From Amaurobius ferox (Eukaryota; Arthropoda; Arachnida; Araneae; Amaurobiidae): a stretch of 64,000 nt of DNA. Shown here one piece after another: positions 22,185 through 33,520 of this stretch (position 1 is its first letter; each line of letters begins with the position of its first letter). The position numbers were made by a program, and so were the translations under genes. The stretch spans positions 93,650,914 to 93,714,913 of the forward strand of contig OX578138.1 in assembly GCA_951213105.1 (NCBI GenBank), given 5' to 3'. The notes under the pieces are model-generated. The model had not been told where the DNA came from and made no database searches. It saw nothing but the letters and a program-made list of their open reading frames with translations.

Positions 22185-22337
22185 AAAAGAAAAATCTTTA
22201 AATTGAAAAATACAAGTTAATATTTGTCATTATTTTATTTTTTTCTGTCAATATAAAATTTACCTTAGAAAAAAAAGCAAAAGGAAAATATTAATTTTTC
22301 TTTGTGTAATTCCGCGTATCAACACATACCCCCTGAG

Positions 22338-22720
22338 AGCCAACGGCCCTATTGTGCTGATAACACCAGTTCTTGTTAAATCACCGAAGTCAAGCAGAAA
22401 CGGTCGCGGTTAGTACTTGGGTGGGTGACCACCTGGGAACACCGCGTGCTGTTGGCACATTTCGAGCGCGATAGCCCGGTAGTTTGGGCTCTGGATTTGC
22501 ACACTACCACAACTGCCGCCGTGTTCATACGGAGTACGATCACGTTAAGCATGTGGGTCCGTAAGTCCTTCCGAGAAGTTGGTGGTAGGGGAAGGAGGGT
22601 ACGGTCCCTGTGGGTGCCTCCCCCACTGGGTTCCGGTCTAAATTGGATGCCACTTCTCGGCCGTCCAAACAGTTACCTTACACCTTTCTAGTAGGTCGGA
22701 CGGTCTGGGTCTCAACAACT
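22338..22720 (+). mobile_element. Composite 5S rRNA-headed SINE, full length
   Basis: A 5S-like head (22339-22456) is followed by a degenerate A-box-like strip (GAGCGCGATAGCCCGGTAG) and the shared body and tail (GTACGATCACGTTAAGCATG, GGTTCCGGTCTAAATTGG, GGTCGGACGGTCTGGGTC, TCAACAAC). Flanks TACCCCCTGAG (22327-22337) and TACCCCTGAG (22721-22730) are a target duplication with one C lost. The B-box line of the tRNA-headed relative is absent, as in the copy at 19074. Confidence 0.9.
22339..22456 (+). pseudogene. 5S rRNA-derived SINE head
   Basis: GCCAACGGCCCTATTG..., AATCACCGAAGTCAAGCA, GGTTAGTACTTGGGTGGGTG, ACCACCTGGGAACACCGCG, TGCTGTTGGC: recognisable 5S rRNA with changes mainly in the first 60 nt. 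The box C region is close to intact. It belongs to the SINE and is not a 5S gene. Confidence 0.9.
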
Positions 22721-22888
22721 TACCCCTGAGGTACGTATATCTCATATTAGAAATCAGTGATCTATACTAACATCATAGTTTCTATAATTATACTATTTTT
22801 CCAAAGCTAGGAATGCTATAATACTTTTAAATTTCGAATAAGCTTCAGTTCTAATGACGGTAATTACTAAATATTATATTTCGTTTTA

Positions 22889-23100
22889 GATTTATGCCAA
22901 AGGTAGCCGCACATGAAATTTTATTGCCGCACGTTTTTGAGATATCATCTTCATACCTCGCATACATACTGAAATACATAGACGGACAAAGGGGAATATT
23001 TTTAAATATTGTGCCAGAAAGTCCTAAAATGATATTATTACGACGACGACCAAAAATACTTCAAACGATAGAATGGGAAAACGGGTTAGGAAGGTCTTAA
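22889..23100 (+). other. Possible terminal exon or relic ORF, unrecognised
   Basis: An open frame of 68 codons from ATG 22894 follows TTTCGTTTTAG, a fair 3' splice-site sequence (AG at 22889-22890). The peptide (PKVAAHEILLPHVFEISS, LLRRRPKILQTIEWENG near the end) has balanced composition unlike the low-complexity frames nearby. I do not recognise a family. It could be a last exon, part of an unknown element, or chance. Confidence 0.25.
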
Positions 23101-23800
23101 GATGTCCTTATCCGTTAAAATGCAGAATTCAAACATTGTCGTGAACATAATTAAAAATTTAAAATAACTTTTAGGCAATTCCCAATAATTCAACATAATG
23201 TAATTTTTGTACAGTAGTATAATAAAATCACAATTTGCTACAAAATACTAATTTCCCCATGTGGTTGAATATTCCGAAAGGGGTTGTTTGAGAAGTGTGT
23301 AAAATAATTAATTTTCATATTTCATACATATTATGTTTCATACATAATCAGAATATTCGCAAAATTGTATAAAATTATATCTTTATTCTGGATAACACTT
23401 GAATCTAAAACCAGGAAGGCCAAAACCGTACTATTTTTTTTTAAATTATGTTTCAAAACTTAGACTTTCACAATCGGAAATATATGAAATTTAATTACCT
23501 TTGAGAAAATAAGACGCATAGCTGCTTAGCATGTCAAAGCACACGGGAAAATACAAATTATGATCCGACTCTAAAAACAGCATATAAAAATTTGCTACTA
23601 ATTTCTCTACTAATTTCATCATTTGCAACCCTCTTATTATTACGATTGCTAATATACCCAAAATGAGGTCCTTATACATGAGAAATGTCATACATATGAA
23701 CATCACTGAGACTATGTTTAGAATTTTTGTGAAAGTATAAAAATATTTTTGAAAATATAATATTATAAATTGAAAATTCCCCACTATTCCATATATTAAT

Positions 23801-23803
<3 letters not shown>
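23101..23803. other. A+T-rich stretch, nothing recognised
   Basis: The 97-codon minus-strand frame at 23491-23784 is hydrophobic and A+T-driven with no known motif. Confidence 0.35.

Positions 23804-23870
<67 letters not shown>
23804..23870. repeat. (AT)n microsatellite, ~67 bp
   Basis: Perfect alternating AT run; it generates an artificial Tyr-Ile frame. Confidence 0.95.
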
Positions 23871-23874
<4 letters not shown>

Positions 23875-24940
23875 GAAATGAAAAAAATTCTCAATTTACT
23901 ACATATTCTTCTTTCCTCAACGCCAAAATTTTAAGAAATAATCCGCTATCTTTGAACAAAAGACTTCACATTAACCTATCAATTACTTTTCGCAAAATTG
24001 TAACTCTGTTTAACTTTAACTTCAAACTTTTATATGTTTTTAAATGTGAAATATCTATTTATGAAAAAAAAATATTGTGAAAAGTAGAATGAAGTTACAT
24101 TTTTAAAACCATATACTAAATTTTCGAAATTTTAGTACTGAAATTATAATCTGAAAAGTTAAATTTTCTCATACCTAAACATTTGTATAAATATCATCCA
24201 AAATAATTTAGATGTAGCTCTTTTATCTACAAATAAAATGTATAAAATGGAAAATATTCTATTTTGAAAGTTTTTTTTCCTTAGGAGGTTTCCTGGGACA
24301 GATACATATGTTCAAGAAATGACTTTGGTATTATCTATTGAGAAAATATTTTAACTCTACAAATTTTCTTCTTTTTTTCTAATGGTATTCTCTAAACATC
24401 TGATCGATAATTAGAGGCGTTTCAATTAATTCTTTTAAATCATAAAGTACTATTTTATACGGAATAGCAACTGCAAAAAAGTTTCTATCAACGCCAAAGG
24501 ACATATATCAACAATAGACAGAAAATTACACGTCGAACACATCGAAAATTACACATCTATTTCGGAGATAATCTCCAATTGGAATATGCATATGGATTTT
24601 GGTTATTTCGGTCCAAGAAGGTGATTACCCTCTGCAAAACCGCATCGGTTCAATCAAACGGCCATAGTTCCTTATATATAAAGAAAATATATGTATAAAT
24701 ACGTTTCTCAATAAGGTTCTAGTATGCAAGATGAAGAGAACTCGCCCTACTCTATCTCCCCTTTTCTAGTCCCCCTGTTGTCCCAATCTTCGAACTGGCT
24801 CCGGATGGACAATCTGTGTTCCGAGATCTGTCTGTATCGCTCACCTACCTAACATGTGCATTTCTGTAGCTCTGAATGGTGCAGTATACACCATTTTATG
24901 TATAAAGTCACAATTCACCTTATTTCTACTTAGGGCCGGA
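23871..24940. other. Mostly unassigned A+T-rich DNA
   Basis: No gene is recognised. 24720-24980 is less A+T-rich and pyrimidine-rich (CTATCTCCCCTTTTCTAGTC) with GGGCCGGATAGGCC at 24932-24947. This may be the edge of the hAT remnant that follows. Confidence 0.3.
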
Positions 24941-25079
24941 TAGGCCAATCGAACCAATTCGACCCATTTGCGCCCTGTGCTGAAAAGAACCAAGCTCTGA
25001 AAGGGCCGTAAATATTTAATATATCATTAAAATAATACAATATCCATCAAATTTCCAGAAGATTGGTAAAGAAACATCG

Positions 25080-25490
25080 GCGAATTCTGCTGCTGATTTA
25101 GAAATGTCATTCTCTGACTTCGAAATTATTGAAGAAATGCGAATGATCATCACTAATAAATTTGAAGTTCTCAACTCAGATAGCTAGTTTTGCAAATGGA
25201 AGAGTTAAAAATGGGGCTTCCACTTTTATTTTATGGAGAATAAAGAAAAAGAGAATTCCAGATTCTGAACCAAAATGAAAGCTCTACATATTTTTCGTAT
25301 TTGCATATTGTCCATCGCAAACAGTATTTAGCAATCCCTATTACAGTAGCTCCACAAATAAAAGGGTTTCTCAAAACTTACAGTAACGAAAACATCACCC
25401 ACACTACAAGAGCGAGTGAACAATTTGGCAATATTGTCAATAGAATGTGCGAAAGCAATAAATATTAAATTTAAAAGAATTCTATTTAAC
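25080..25490 (+). pseudogene. hAT transposase C-terminal relic (ZMYM1-like type)
   Basis: Near 25421-25470 one frame reads QERVNNLAILSIECAKA followed by INIKFK, the end of the hAT dimerisation region. Just upstream, in another frame, IPITVA stands where active proteins have the TVASAERSFS-like block. AADLEMSFSDFEIIEE occurs at about 25090-25135. Multiple frame changes and stops show it is dead. It may have supplied or been related to the CAGGG-ended MITE at 15825, but no sequence link was shown. Confidence 0.6.
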
Positions 25491-26002
25491 TACTGAGAAA
25501 AGTTCAAGAACATTTTTTGTTCAAATATATTATAAATTCTCGTAATTATGTAATCTCGTATATTTTCAATGTAAATTATTTTCATACATAAGATTTAAAC
25601 ACCGCAAATTTGCATATGCATTAGTCAAATTGCGCAGCAAGATGAGAAAATAATACAAGCAAGTTCATTTTTATTGCAACACGGTTTCCCCTAAATATTA
25701 TTGCCAAATTGGAGTCGTACAATATGAACACCCTGTATAAAATCAAAATAAAAATAAAACATGACGTAAAAATCCCATTACAGATACCAGGGCCATGCAA
25801 ATGATACTCCCAATAGGGCATGCTTCCTAAGAACGTTTTCACTAATCGAATTTTTCTTAATTCTATTTTTTAATTTTCTATACTATTGCATACTGTGTGA
25901 CTATTGCATAGCTTGATTTAAGAAATTTTCAGGGAAAGTGTGATTTCCCCGAAAATTTACTAAATCAAGCTTTTGCGTAAAAGTACATTTTAAGATTTTC
26001 TG
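25491..26002. other. Unassigned; possible DNA-transposon end at 25726-25745
   Basis: The reverse strand of 25724-25741 reads TACAGGGTGTTCATATTG, resembling the terminal repeats of some Tc1/mariner-like or other TA-inserting elements. No second end was found. Confidence 0.3.
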
Positions 26003-26158
26003 AAGACATTTCGAATGCTTCCGAATATATATATATATATATATATATGTAATCATTATGGTGGAAATATATAAATATATATATTTCCATAATGATTACA
26101 TTTATTCTAACGGTAGTAAATTCTTTATTTATTTTCTGAAGACATTTCGAATGCTTCC

Positions 26159-26221
<63 letters not shown>

Positions 26222-26303
26222 ATCATTATGGTGGAAATATATAAATATATATATTTCCATAATGATTACATTTATTCTAACGGTAGTAAATTCTTTATTA
26301 AAA
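26003..26303. repeat. Tandem duplication carrying (AT)n and a hairpin
   Basis: Two copies (about 26003-26142 and 26143-26303) start TGAAGACATTTCGAATGCTT, continue through an (AT)n run (24 versus about 58 bp) and end ACGGTAGTAAATTCTTTATT. Each holds an inverted repeat: GTAATCATTATGG and GGAAATATAT pair with ATATATTTCC and ATAATGATTAC. The copies are almost identical outside the microsatellite, so the duplication is recent. Confidence 0.9.
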
Positions 26304-26687
26304 TTCAAAATTTCTTATTGAAACACTTTTCTCGTAATTTAAACCCTTTCATTTTCTGAAAAGTGCACAGTGCATTTTATGAGTACGAATTAATGATTTA
26401 TATCCAAAAATAAAAATGAAGCATTGACGCAAACACAAATATTTAAAAGCTTTATCATTCTAATTTTTTACGCTTCTTCCAACGTATTCAACTGCTATAA
26501 AATGCAGAGCAAAATCTTCTATCTAAACATTTTTGTTTGCGTTTAAAGCACTTTTAGTGACATTTTATGCATATTTTTTATTGCAGTTGCGCATCTCATA
26601 GAGTATCAATATTTGTTCATTTTCGAAATAAATGTTAATGGTCTAGTGCATGTTGAATATGGTGTCTAAGCATTAGCCGTGTTTCAG
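26304..26687. other. A+T-rich stretch, nothing recognised
   Basis: No gene or repeat structure is recognised. Confidence 0.35.
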
Positions 26688-26761
26688 TTGGACAACTGTG
26701 CAACAGCGCTACTTGGACAACTGCGCAACAGCGCTACTTGGACAACTGTACATCTGCGCTT
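26688..26761. repeat. 25-bp minisatellite, 3 units
   Basis: Units TTGGACAACTGTGCAACAGC plus GCTAC at 26688, 26713 and 26738, the last diverged (GTACATCTGCGCT). Confidence 0.9.
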
Positions 26762-28479
26762 AGATTTCATAGAGTAAGTAACCTAAAGAGGAGCGGTATA
26801 TATATCCCTCTTCCAGATGCAAAATTTAACTTATTTCATTTAACCACTAAAATTGACATAATTTGTGATTTGAAATTTCTGAAATATTATATATAAAAAA
26901 ACGGACCCGCCTCCTTTCCCAGAAATGTATATGTTTCTTATAGAGACCCATTGTGCAGAAGAAAATTTTCATTAGAGAAAACCCAGTAGATAATTTCACT
27001 AGAATCAGCTGCATGTTTTTTCAATTCGCATTGCTAGAACTTAAATGATTCAAAATTAAATATTTCCATATGATTGTTTAAGACACAAAATTCGAGAACA
27101 AGCACATTGCATGGTGCATGTGCGAAACACTATGGTTACAAATGGCATTAAAATAGCACAAATTAGCGTAAATCAGGCCAATAAATCCTATTTATCAACT
27201 TCACCAGTTTGTTGCCAAGTTTAAAATAATAACATTTAAAGAATGTTTAAGAAATATTTTAAAAGAATAACTTGGGAAGAAGTCATAACAACAGTCATAA
27301 AAATATGACTGTTTCTTATTCTGTTACTAATTACGACGGAAGTGGAATATGCATTTACGAGAAAGGTCAGGTGAATATGTTTGGTGCCAGATTTTTTTCC
27401 CTAAATAAATGTTTTATCTAGATATTTGCACACTGAAACCGCAAATACCATTACATAGCCCCGTAAGTGCTTTCGCCGTCGAGAAATCTCTCTGAGACAG
27501 GGCAGTCGACAAGGGAGGACAGAAATATGTATTGCACATAGGGGCCTGGTCTGTATAAACCTTTTATGAAAATTGATTAAAAATTTATGAAATATGCTAG
27601 AGTAGAGGGACCCGTGTATTTTCTGCATAGAGGTCCGGAAATTCCATCGGCGGCATTGCTCAGAGATATATATATATATACACATAGAGATATGGACACC
27701 GTGTGAAGTGTTTAAAATGTGCGCTGGGAGCCTTATAACATGTTTTTGAGTTACAATCGACTATTACAGGGACACCAATTTATTTTTTTTATACTTTAGT
27801 ACGAGAAATTGAAATATAATCGCTACTTTGTCGAAATTATTATGAGTGAGAAGATAGCAACATATTAAGTAAAATACATTACATTCTAATTTAAAAACTA
27901 TATTTAAATAACAGATCGGACTTTTGTGCATATAATTTTAACCTATATAAGTATAATTGAAATTTCATCTGTTTATCTGTCTCATCATAATGGGAGAACG
28001 GCTGAATAAAAGTATGCTGGATACCTTTGACATGGTCTCATATAAAAATTAGTCGTCCGTCTATTTTTCTGACTCTTTCTATATATAAGCGTGACCCAAT
28101 CCTTATTTTAGTCTTCAAACTGACGTGACCTAATTGCATTTCTGAACCTCTCTACAGTAAATGCAGTTCAAAATATGATAACGCAACACGATCGTTGTTA
28201 ATGCCTCTATCTCTAAAAATATTAAAGCGTTTATAAATTTATAAAATAAAAAATTGTTATTCACTATATAAATAAAATTATAAGTTGTGTTTCTGTCTGT
28301 TCGTTATCTCAACTCGGGCGAACTCACCTAGTTCATTTTCATGCGAATTATTATAAAATTTCCATAATAATTACTCCGAATATTAACTGTTCGCCGCAAA
28401 TTGTGAATTATGTTTCTTTACATTATATAATCCGGACGAAGTACCGGTACACAGCTAGTCCATTATAATTTTAGTGTAT
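26762..28479. other. Unassigned A+T-rich DNA with repeat-module remains
   Basis: No gene is recognised. Around 27965-28010 (TTTATCTGTCTCATCATAAT, GGGAGAACGGCTGAA) and 28270-28340 (TTTCTGTCTGTTCGTTATCT) there are remnants of the microsatellite-plus-conserved-block module seen in families A, B and C. The 94-codon minus frame at 27401-27685 has no known motif. Confidence 0.3.
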
Positions 28480-28920
28480 ATCCTATGACTTTAACGTCAA
28501 AATCTACCTCATCAGGAGGCGCAGCTATGCGCGCTCAAGATATTCTTGCATATATGTATTTAAACTCTTTACTCACCGTTTATTCAGCAATCCTACTACT
28601 AAACTCAACTCCTCACGTCACTTAAATTGAGACAAACAGAAGTAAGAGCGTACTACCCAAGTAGCAGCAAACAGTATTTACTGCAATGGAGCAGCGGCAT
28701 CGAACAGTCGAACGAAAAGAGTTCCAATCTCGTTCTGTTGGAGTCGTCTGCTTTGCAGTCCACTTTTAAATCCGCACATTGCGCCACTACTCATCGGGCA
28801 CTGTTGATACCCTCCCCCCGTCCTAATCCTTGTCCTCCCTTCATGACGTAGAAACGCAGTGACAGTGGCGCCACCTATGCGCCGGCGGAGGAGATATTAG
28901 GGGAGACTGAGTTTTGTTGA
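28480..28920 (-). mobile_element. Possible solo LTR or promoter-like island
   Basis: GC-richer island. On the minus strand it shows TGACGTCAT-like CRE (TACGTCATGAAG), a TATA-like GGATTTAAAAGTGG about 28772-28759, and AATAAACGGTGAGT about 28587-28574, in the order expected for U3, R and polyadenylation signal of an LTR. The palindrome GTGGCGCCAC lies at 28865-28874. Exact ends and target duplication were not found; a host promoter is an alternative. Confidence 0.3.
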
Positions 28921-30126
28921 ATGTATATGTATGCAAAATGACTGGGAAAATGTTGTGTAGCGGGAGAGGAGTAAAGTTGTCCTCATCCCCGCGGATAAGA
29001 GGATTGACATGAGGGTGGTGAATGCAGAATGATTTTTATTCGAAAGGGCGTGTCTCTGTTGAAAGCTGCATATTAAAGTCATCGTATAGGGAAAAATCTA
29101 AAAAAAAAGTTTGTTTGTTATTCGTTTTAATTGCGGGTCGCATACGAATATATCTCAAGCATGTAGCAGTGATTTTTATCGCATCGAAATGGCTAAAATA
29201 TAGTCTTTTTCGAATAAATTTTACTGTCACGTAAGAAACTTTCCTTCCGTGTGTTTAGAATTTAAAACTTTTGCGTATCAAAAAATAATTAATATTTCTG
29301 TGTTTTTCTAGGTGCTTTTTAAAATATTAAACTGTTATTCCCGGTAAAAGTCGCTTCTATTTTACAGAAACGATTATAAAGCACTTAAATGGCTTATTTT
29401 ATTATTTTGAAAAATGAAGTTATTGAATCATTCAAACTATTTTACTTATACTGTTATTTCCGGCCACGAAACCAGCTGCTCATACGCTAGGGTGAGTCGC
29501 TGGCCTGGGTCTTCCACTTATACTGTTATTCAAATTACTGAAATAAGAAACATTAATAAAATTTAAGAATATTTTTGTAGCCAGTAACTCAAAAAATTTT
29601 TGAGATTTTTATCGCACGAAATATGTTTCAATGGTTCAATTAAAAAAATAGTTGCTCAAAAGGATATCAAAATTTTCAAAGTTAAAATGACTGTTCGGAA
29701 AATAATCAACTTTTGATTTTTAACGTAATTTCTCTCTGAACATCATATTTATTCTCACATTTTTAATGATCCGTAAGACCCTACTGATTAAATATTACGC
29801 GTATAATTATCATCTAAAAAATTAATTTTAAATGTAATTTTATTTAAAACATGTTTTATCATAGCTAAATGACGGTTTTTCGAATTCTAAATTTTGTTAC
29901 TTCTGTAGCACGTTCCGAACACGTAAGGAATGAAATATGTCTGTTCGTGTCTGTGTGCATTTCGAAGGTCGGTAATATAACAGTAGTGTCAATGCATGTA
30001 CCGTAACTATCATATTCTGAAAGAATATGAAAAATATAAATATAATATTTTGTTATTTGCATAACAAGAGTTGGCGTTATATGAAAATTAAAATTTCGAC
30101 ATTATACATTATCATATTCTGACTGT
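28921..30126. other. Unassigned stretch
   Basis: A+T-rich DNA. Overlapping opposite-strand frames at 29022-29234 show no recognisable protein. Confidence 0.3.
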
Positions 30127-30187
30127 AATTTCATTCGAAAATTTAGGGGTGTACAGAATGTACACCCCTAAATTTTCGTATGAAATT
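30127..30187. repeat. 29-bp-arm hairpin at the edge of B5
   Basis: The left arm 30127-30155 and right arm 30159-30187 are complementary with one mismatch and a 3-base loop (GAA). The right arm is the family B line ACCCCTAAATTTTCG...ATGAAATT. The left arm is an inverted copy, so this copy of family B starts with a fold-back. Confidence 0.9.
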
Positions 30188-31356
30188 TCGTAAAAATCGT
30201 TAAAATATCAAAACCTTCAATAAAATCACGTAAATAGTCATTTCTTATATAATTTTTCATTATAAAACGATTGACATAAAAATTAGAACGCTAATTCGAA
30301 CCCTTCTCGAGTTATTACTCATTTTCAAATAAAGTTATCAAAAAATCACATGAAACTAAAAAACAAATTAACTTTTGTAAAATATGTTCATTTTTCATAT
30401 GTAATATTATGCGATAAATTAACATCATTCTCGTGGATCTAGCACGTTTCATTCACGAGAGAAGTTACTTCGGGTACTAGTTTTTTATTTAGATGTCAAT
30501 AATCATTTAGTACATAATAACATATTTCTCATCCATAATGTTTGGCTAAACAAATATGGCCAACTTGACGACTTTTAAAAATGTTGCCAAATTGGCGAAA
30601 ATGTCGCCAAATTGGTAAAAATAATGCCAAGTTAATGAAAATGACGACTAATTGATAAAAATTTATTATCGTTGAAAGAACATAATAATAGACTATCAGA
30701 ATAACCCATTTCTTCTTCCGTCCGTCTATCCATCCGTCCGTCAGTAACACTACGCGAAAATTTTGGCAGGATGCAGCCAACTAAGCGATCTTTTCTAAAT
30801 GTTGCCAAATTGAGGAAATATCACCAAATTGATCAAAATGTCACCTAATTGATAAGAATGACTGAAGATAAATATAATGATTTGCAAATTTTGAATTCCG
30901 TCGTATTACGGGCACCTGAACACCTTCTAATATATAAGAAATACTAGTTTATCTGTAATACTTGGCGAGACATTTGGCGAACTTAGTGAATAATCTAACC
31001 GGATATCGCTATCTTGGGGATATTTTGCCCTAGATTGACGAAAATATACTCAAAGTTAATGAAGTTGACGCTTAATTGATGAATTAATTATTAAAAGAAT
31101 TTGATATATAGATTATATAGATTATTGAGGATGCTATCAATATTAATAATTGCTAATTTAGTTAGTTTAGTAATAATTGTTAATAAGTTAATCGGGTTCT
31201 TTGAAATAATATTGCATGTTATCAAAAAGCGCCAAATGTACAATTCAACATCAAAAACACAGTACTGTGGATCCTTTCATCTTTTTTTCACTGTGAAAGA
31301 AATAAATGCATTGCATTATATAAGAAAAATCACATACGGTCTACATAAGATTTTTT
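30159..31356 (+). repeat. Family B element, copy B5, 5' truncated, long form
   Basis: Begins at the CCTAAATTTTCG line, without the hairpin start and microsatellite. It continues with three diverged internal units (about 30530, 30720 and 30950; GTCGCCAAATTGG, TCCGTCCGTC, GGCGAGACATTTGG). It ends with CATTATATAAGAAAAATCAC and a decayed terminus near 31350. Strongly diverged from B2 and B4, so an old copy. Confidence 0.7.
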
Positions 31357-31957
31357 CAGTTTTTTTTTTTTTTTCCTTTTTTTTATAGAAAATGTAATAG
31401 TTTACCATTTTGAAATTTTAGCACAAATGTAAACTTCTATAGTAAACATTGACCTTTTTTATTTTTTTACAATTTCAGAACATTTTATTCTATTTGCTCA
31501 TGTATAAGAGAATGTTATAATATTTATGACATAATCATGCTAAAACTGTTATTGTATACGCTGAAAATAAATGTTCAATGCGGCAAAAAAATGTGTTTTT
31601 CAAAATTATACAACATTGGCAATTCCAAAATTTAAATTTTATAAATTGTATTACCATGGATTATATTTGTGAATGTTATTTACGGTGTCTGTTTTAATTC
31701 ATAAAATAGTTTTCCTGTTTTTATAAATTATTTTATAGTGGACTTATTTATTTTATAGCGAGTCCTTTATTACTCGCGACGTATGTTTTAAAATATTCCA
31801 TTAACGGAATTTACAAAGTAACTTCGTTGGCATTGAAAAGAGATTTTTAAATATGCGGTGCTCACGCAGACGGAACAAAACCGAGAAAGGTATAATAATG
31901 TCTTATAATGATCATTTCAGAACTCTAGCACAGACATTTTTTTTTTGGAGCAAATAG
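31357..31957. other. A+T-rich stretch, nothing recognised
   Basis: T-rich and A+T-rich DNA between family B and family A copies. Part of 31680-31880 (AATATTCCATTAACGGAATT and following) resembles 41420-41640 and 50460-50560, indicating an old dispersed repeat. Confidence 0.4.
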
Positions 31958-33195
31958 AAACAAGAAAAATCAACCATGCTTAAAGCATTGATTATGAAAC
32001 ATTTTCCAACTTCAATGCAATTTTATTTAAACATCTCTAAAATGCAATACATTCTTCGTTAATAGTTTAAAACTTATCACAATACAACATTAATTTATTA
32101 TATTTGAAAACTTAAACCTTCATCGAAAAAAATGAATTTCATTCAAATGACGGCATTGAAATATGAATTGCCTGGTTTAAACATCTCCAAAATCTGATAC
32201 ATTCCTCGGTAATATTTTTAAATTTATCATAATACTACGATAATTTATTATATTTGAAAACTTTATCGAAAACAACTGAAATTCATTCAAAAAACGTCAT
32301 AGAAAAAATAACATGCCAAAAAATAACATGCTCTATAAAAGCAACATTCCATTCACAACATTTTCCCATTCACTTCATTCATCACAATACTATAAAAATT
32401 AAATTTATTTAAAAATTAAGACCATGGAGCTACAAGTAATTCAACTCTATGCTTAAAACTTCATCGAAAAAAATCGTCCTTCTCTCTGTAAAATCAATGA
32501 ATATTTCTTTCATATCATCTATGCAGACTCCATGATCTAAATAATTTTGCGTTAAAGAAGTACAGCAATTCTTATACAACTCATTCTACATAGTTTGCTG
32601 TTTACATTTTACATAAGTGAAAAATAGGCTTCGTTGTAGAAATAAGGACATAAGGATGTTTTAGGATGGATACAACACTCAATATGAATTAAAAAGAACT
32701 TTAAAAATCACGATTTTGAGACAAGATGGATGCCATATTTCATTTTGAAGTGGGTCATGTGATCATTTCATATCATGGTCACGTGATCGCTTCATATAAG
32801 AGGTGTAATTATTATTTTAATTTTTATGTAAAAAAACTACTGAATATATTTTGCTGATATTTTTTATATATTTTATGGAACAATTTGAATATTACCTAAA
32901 ATTTTTGAAGCAATTTGTGAATTTTAAATCCGCTTAAAAAATGTTTGAAACATTAGGTCCCATAGGATTCAATGCATTTCATTTTTTCAACCCGGGTTCA
33001 ATCCAAAACTAATTGGATGATATTATTTATTCATATTCCCATAGGTCCTACAGACCGTCTGAACAACATACTAAAATTTCATTTTAATTAAGTCATTTTT
33101 ACGGCAGTTATCGTGCTAACGGACGGACGGACAGACAGACAGACATACAGAATGAGCAAAGTCATAAACACTTTTCAACTTTGTTGTAAAGTGTT
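31958..33195 (-). repeat. Family A element, copy A3, full length
   Basis: Minus-strand orientation: it starts at 33195 with AACACTTTACAAC and the hairpin to AAAAGTGTT, then (TGTC)n at 33124-33146. It ends at 31958 with GTTGGAAAATGTTTCATAAT, the stem-loop CAATGC-TTTAA-GCATGG, and CTTGTTT. About 1.24 kb, non-coding. Confidence 0.75.
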
Positions 33196-33214
33196 AATAT
33201 AAACAACAGGCAAA

Positions 33215-33486
33215 GACTGTTTTTCACATTTTAATATTTTTGCTTTCTCTTACGTAGTTTTGAGAAAATATTGTTTTCACGAAAATGTTCTACTTCGAAA
33301 TTGTGATAGCAATATATGTCTTAAGACCTCCCGAACAAGTTTTGATTATTTTTGGAGTTATGTGTATCTGATGTCGAGTTTTGCCTACACGATAGCAGCC
33401 ACAAATATTAAAGGATTTTCAAGAAACTCTATATCGGGTTTTGTTATAGAAATGTCTAGCGGTAGACAGAATTTTAATTCGAGCTA
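33215..33486 (+). repeat. Diverged family B-like 5' end
   Basis: Carries TTTGAGAAAATATTGTTTTC, ACGAAAATGTTCTACTTCG and TATGTCTTAAGACCTCCCG, parallel to 16775-16975. The 75-codon frame over it has no recognised motif and coincides with repeat DNA. Confidence 0.35.
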
Positions 33487-33520
33487 AAACAGCGAATTTT
33501 ATTCGAAATTTTATATTTTA

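Noticed and set aside
22339..22456. Functional 5S rRNA gene
   Set aside because: It is inside a SINE with target duplications, continuous with a SINE body, and has no terminator or tandem spacer of a 5S array.
23802..24080. ORF starting with a Tyr-Ile repeat
   Set aside because: Read-through of an (AT)n microsatellite into A+T-rich DNA; likewise 61454-61654.
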